A stretch of 7,023 bases of DNA. Source: Acidimicrobiia bacterium (GTDB lineage: Bacteria > Actinomycetota > Acidimicrobiia > IMCC26256 > JAENVU01). Shown in pieces: positions 5,651 through 7,023 of the stretch; position 1 is the stretch's first letter; every line of letters starts with the position of its first letter. The DNA lies in contig JADGON010000408.1 in the NCBI GenBank assembly GCA_017882945.1, positions 1 through 7,023 on the forward strand, written 5' to 3'. The notes beneath the pieces are model-generated. The model worked only from the letters and a program-made list of their open reading frames with translations, did no database searches and was not told where the DNA came from. The position numbers and the translations under genes are program-made.

Positions 5651-6642
5651 GGCGTACCCCAGCGCAGCAGCGCGCTCGCCCACGCCATGCCCGCGCCGAA
5701 GCCGGAGGCGAGGACGAGCTGGCCCGGCTGCAACCGCCCGTCGGACGCAGCCTCGGCGAGTGCGAGTGGAATCGATGCCGCGGACGTGTTGCCGTAATGC
5801 TCGATGTTGACGATCGTCTTCTCGGCCGGGATTCCGAGCCGCGTGCGCGCGGCTTCGATGATCCGCGCGTTGGCTTGATGGGGAACGAACCAGTCGACAC
5901 TCGACGCGTCCACCCCCGCCCGGTCCAAGGTGGCCTCCGCCGAGTCCACGACCGCGCGCACTGCTCTGCGGAACACCTCCTGTCCGGCCATCCGCAGGTA
6001 GTGGTCACCGTCCGCCACAGTTGCCGCAGTCGTCGGCATGCGGCTGCCGCCGGCACGGATCTCGAGCAGGCCGACCGCCGATCCGTCACAGCCGAGATCC
6101 CAGGCGAGGAGGCCCGGTCCGTCACCACCGCTCGCCCGGCTGAGGACGACTGCGGCGGAGCCGTCACCGAAGAGGATGCAGGTCGACCGGTCCTCGGGGT
6201 TCACGATCCGCGACAGCGTCTCCGCTCCGATGATGAGGACGTGGTCGAGCCCTCCCGCGACGAGCATCGACGAGCCGGCCACCAGCGCGTAGACGAATCC
6301 GGCACAACCGGCCGCGAGGTCGAACGAACCGCAGCGCAGGCCGATGCCCTCGCCGACGAACGCGCCCGTATGCGGGATGGGCTGCTCCGGGGTGGCAGTC
6401 GCGAGCACGAGCAGGTCGATCGCGTCGGGGGTGAGACCCGCGCGCTTGATCGCGGCGGCACCGGCCGCGATCGCCAGACTCGCGGTCGTGTCATCGGCTG
6501 ACGCGACCCGGCGCTCCCGGATCCCGGTCCGCTCGACGATCCACGCGTCCGTAGTGTCGATGCGCGCTTCGAGCGCCGCATTGGTGAGGACGCCGTCGGG
6601 CAATGCCGCGCCCCAGCCGGCGACGTACGCGCGGTCGCTCAT
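5647..6642 (-). CDS. fabH: Beta-ketoacyl-[acyl-carrier-protein] synthase III
   Basis: This 331-aa protein starts FAS II by condensing an acyl-CoA primer with malonyl-ACP. The catalytic triad is visible: C113 in AAGCAGF, H255 in VPHQANARI and N285 in HYGNTSAAS. Other signatures are DAWIVERTGIRERR (32-45), ATATPEQPIP (81-90), LFGDGSAAVVL (157-167) and the C-terminal GFGAGMAWA. The reading frame is open up to 6723, but the ATG at 6642 is chosen: it gives the usual FabH N-terminus (MSDRAYVAGWG), avoids an implausible 71-bp overlap with fabD and leaves a 10-bp gap. No strong Shine-Dalgarno is visible. Primer choice (straight acetyl versus branched acyl-CoA) cannot be read reliably from the sequence. 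Confidence 0.95.
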   Translation of the reverse strand: MSDRAYVAGWGAALPDGVLTNAALEARIDTTDAWIVERTGIRERRVASADDTTASLAIAAGAAAIKRAGLTPDAIDLLVLATATPEQPIPHTGAFVGEGIGLRCGSFDLAAGCAGFVYALVAGSSMLVAGGLDHVLIIGAETLSRIVNPEDRSTCILFGDGSAAVVLSRASGGDGPGLLAWDLGCDGSAVGLLEIRAGGSRMPTTAATVADGDHYLRMAGQEVFRRAVRAVVDSAEATLDRAGVDASSVDWFVPHQANARIIEAARTRLGIPAEKTIVNIEHYGNTSAASIPLALAEAASDGRLQPGQLVLASGFGAGMAWASALLRWGTP

Positions 6643-6652
6643 CGCGGCGCGC

Positions 6653-7023
6653 TCACGCTGACTCGAGGAGGGACGCGACATCTTGTGGGGTCGACATCGA
6701 GACGACCGTGACTTCGGGGACACTTCGCTTCGCGAGAGCCGCGAGCATCGAGCCGTGACCGACCTCGAGGAAGGTGGTGGCTCCGAGCCCGGCCAACGTC
6801 AGCTGCGCTTCGCGCCAGCGCACCGGTACCGCGACGTGGAGGGCGGACCGCTCGCGCCAGCCGTCCGCGTCCGAGTGCGCCTGCCCGTCGTCGTTCGACA
6901 CGATCGGGGCGATGGGAGCTCGGAGGTCGACCTCGGCCAGTGCCGGGGCCAGCGCCTGAGCCGCGTCACGCATCAGCGGTGTGTGGAACGCGCCGCCGAC
7001 GTTCAAGGGGAGCGCCTTGCGGA
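6653..7023 (-). CDS. fabD: Malonyl-CoA:ACP transacylase, C-terminal part
   Basis: The 5' end lies beyond the right edge; 123 codons including the TGA stop (6655-6653) are visible. The fragment begins RKALPLNVGGAFHTPLM, which contains the GAFH-(T/S)-PLM motif whose His is the general base of FabD (the nucleophilic GHSLG serine is outside the window). Then come the ferredoxin-like subdomain, PIVSND, and the C-terminal TTFLEVGHGSMLAALAKR segment, where most FabDs read EVGPG or EIGPG; this one has His in place of Pro. FabD moves malonyl groups from CoA to holo-ACP and feeds FabH and FabF. A TTG at 7006-7004 is internal, not a start. It is the most upstream visible gene of the operon, and the operon promoter is not in this window. 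Confidence 0.93.
   Translation of the reverse strand, partial: RKALPLNVGGAFHTPLMRDAAQALAPALAEVDLRAPIAPIVSNDDGQAHSDADGWRERSALHVAVPVRWREAQLTLAGLGATTFLEVGHGSMLAALAKRSVPEVTVVSMSTPQDVASLLESA

Noticed and set aside
4433..6501. Plus-strand open frames opposite acpP, fabG and fabH (4433-5797 and 5566-6501)
   Set aside because: They lie antisense to genes with intact catalytic motifs and have biased composition. They are GC-driven shadow frames.
6643..6723. Upstream start for fabH at 6723
   Set aside because: It would add 27 Ser/Arg-rich residues not seen in FabH and overlap the end of fabD by 71 bp. The ATG at 6642 gives the family N-terminus.

Overview
This is a GC-rich bacterial window. Most of it is a tightly packed type II fatty acid synthase (FAS II) operon on the minus strand. 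The enoyl reductase resembles mycobacterial InhA and the condensing enzyme resembles KasA (the NSFGFGGHN signature), which points to an actinomycete-type (Actinomycetota) genome. The order fabD-fabH-fabG-acpP-fabF-fabI lacks the mycolate-specific genes, so an uncultured or non-mycobacterial lineage is plausible. That placement is inferred from protein features only.

Layout, in order of minus-strand transcription: the 3' part of fabD (malonyl-CoA:ACP transacylase) runs off the right edge. Then come fabH (KAS III), fabG (ketoacyl-ACP reductase), acpP (acyl carrier protein), fabF (KAS II) and fabI/inhA-like (enoyl-ACP reductase). Junctions are 10 bp (fabD/fabH), a 4-bp ATGA overlap (fabH/fabG), 60 bp with a good Shine-Dalgarno (fabG/acpP), a 4-bp ATGA overlap (acpP/fabF) and a 1-bp TGATG overlap (fabF/fabI). 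Together the genes cover malonyl loading, initiation, elongation, ketoreduction and enoyl reduction. The 3-hydroxyacyl-ACP dehydratase is not in this window.

After a 126-bp gap containing a perfect 6-bp inverted repeat, the same strand carries a 694-aa membrane protein. It has about five N-terminal membrane helices, a sulfatase/alkaline-phosphatase-superfamily domain and a C-terminal beta-rich tail. The residue aligned with the sulfatase formylglycine cysteine is threonine. That suggests an LtaS/EptA-type phosphotransferase or phosphohydrolase rather than a sulfatase.

At the left edge, the last 43 codons (including stop) of a Bcp-type peroxiredoxin lie on the plus strand, convergent with the membrane protein. 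The 232-bp convergent intergenic region holds a 13-bp hairpin (a probable terminator without a U-tract) and a GC-rich, foldable stretch that I could not assign to any known RNA. I found no mobile elements, CRISPR arrays or recognisable tRNA/rRNA genes. The most interesting points are the active-site and loop changes in the InhA-like reductase and the Thr-nucleophile membrane enzyme beside the FAS II operon.
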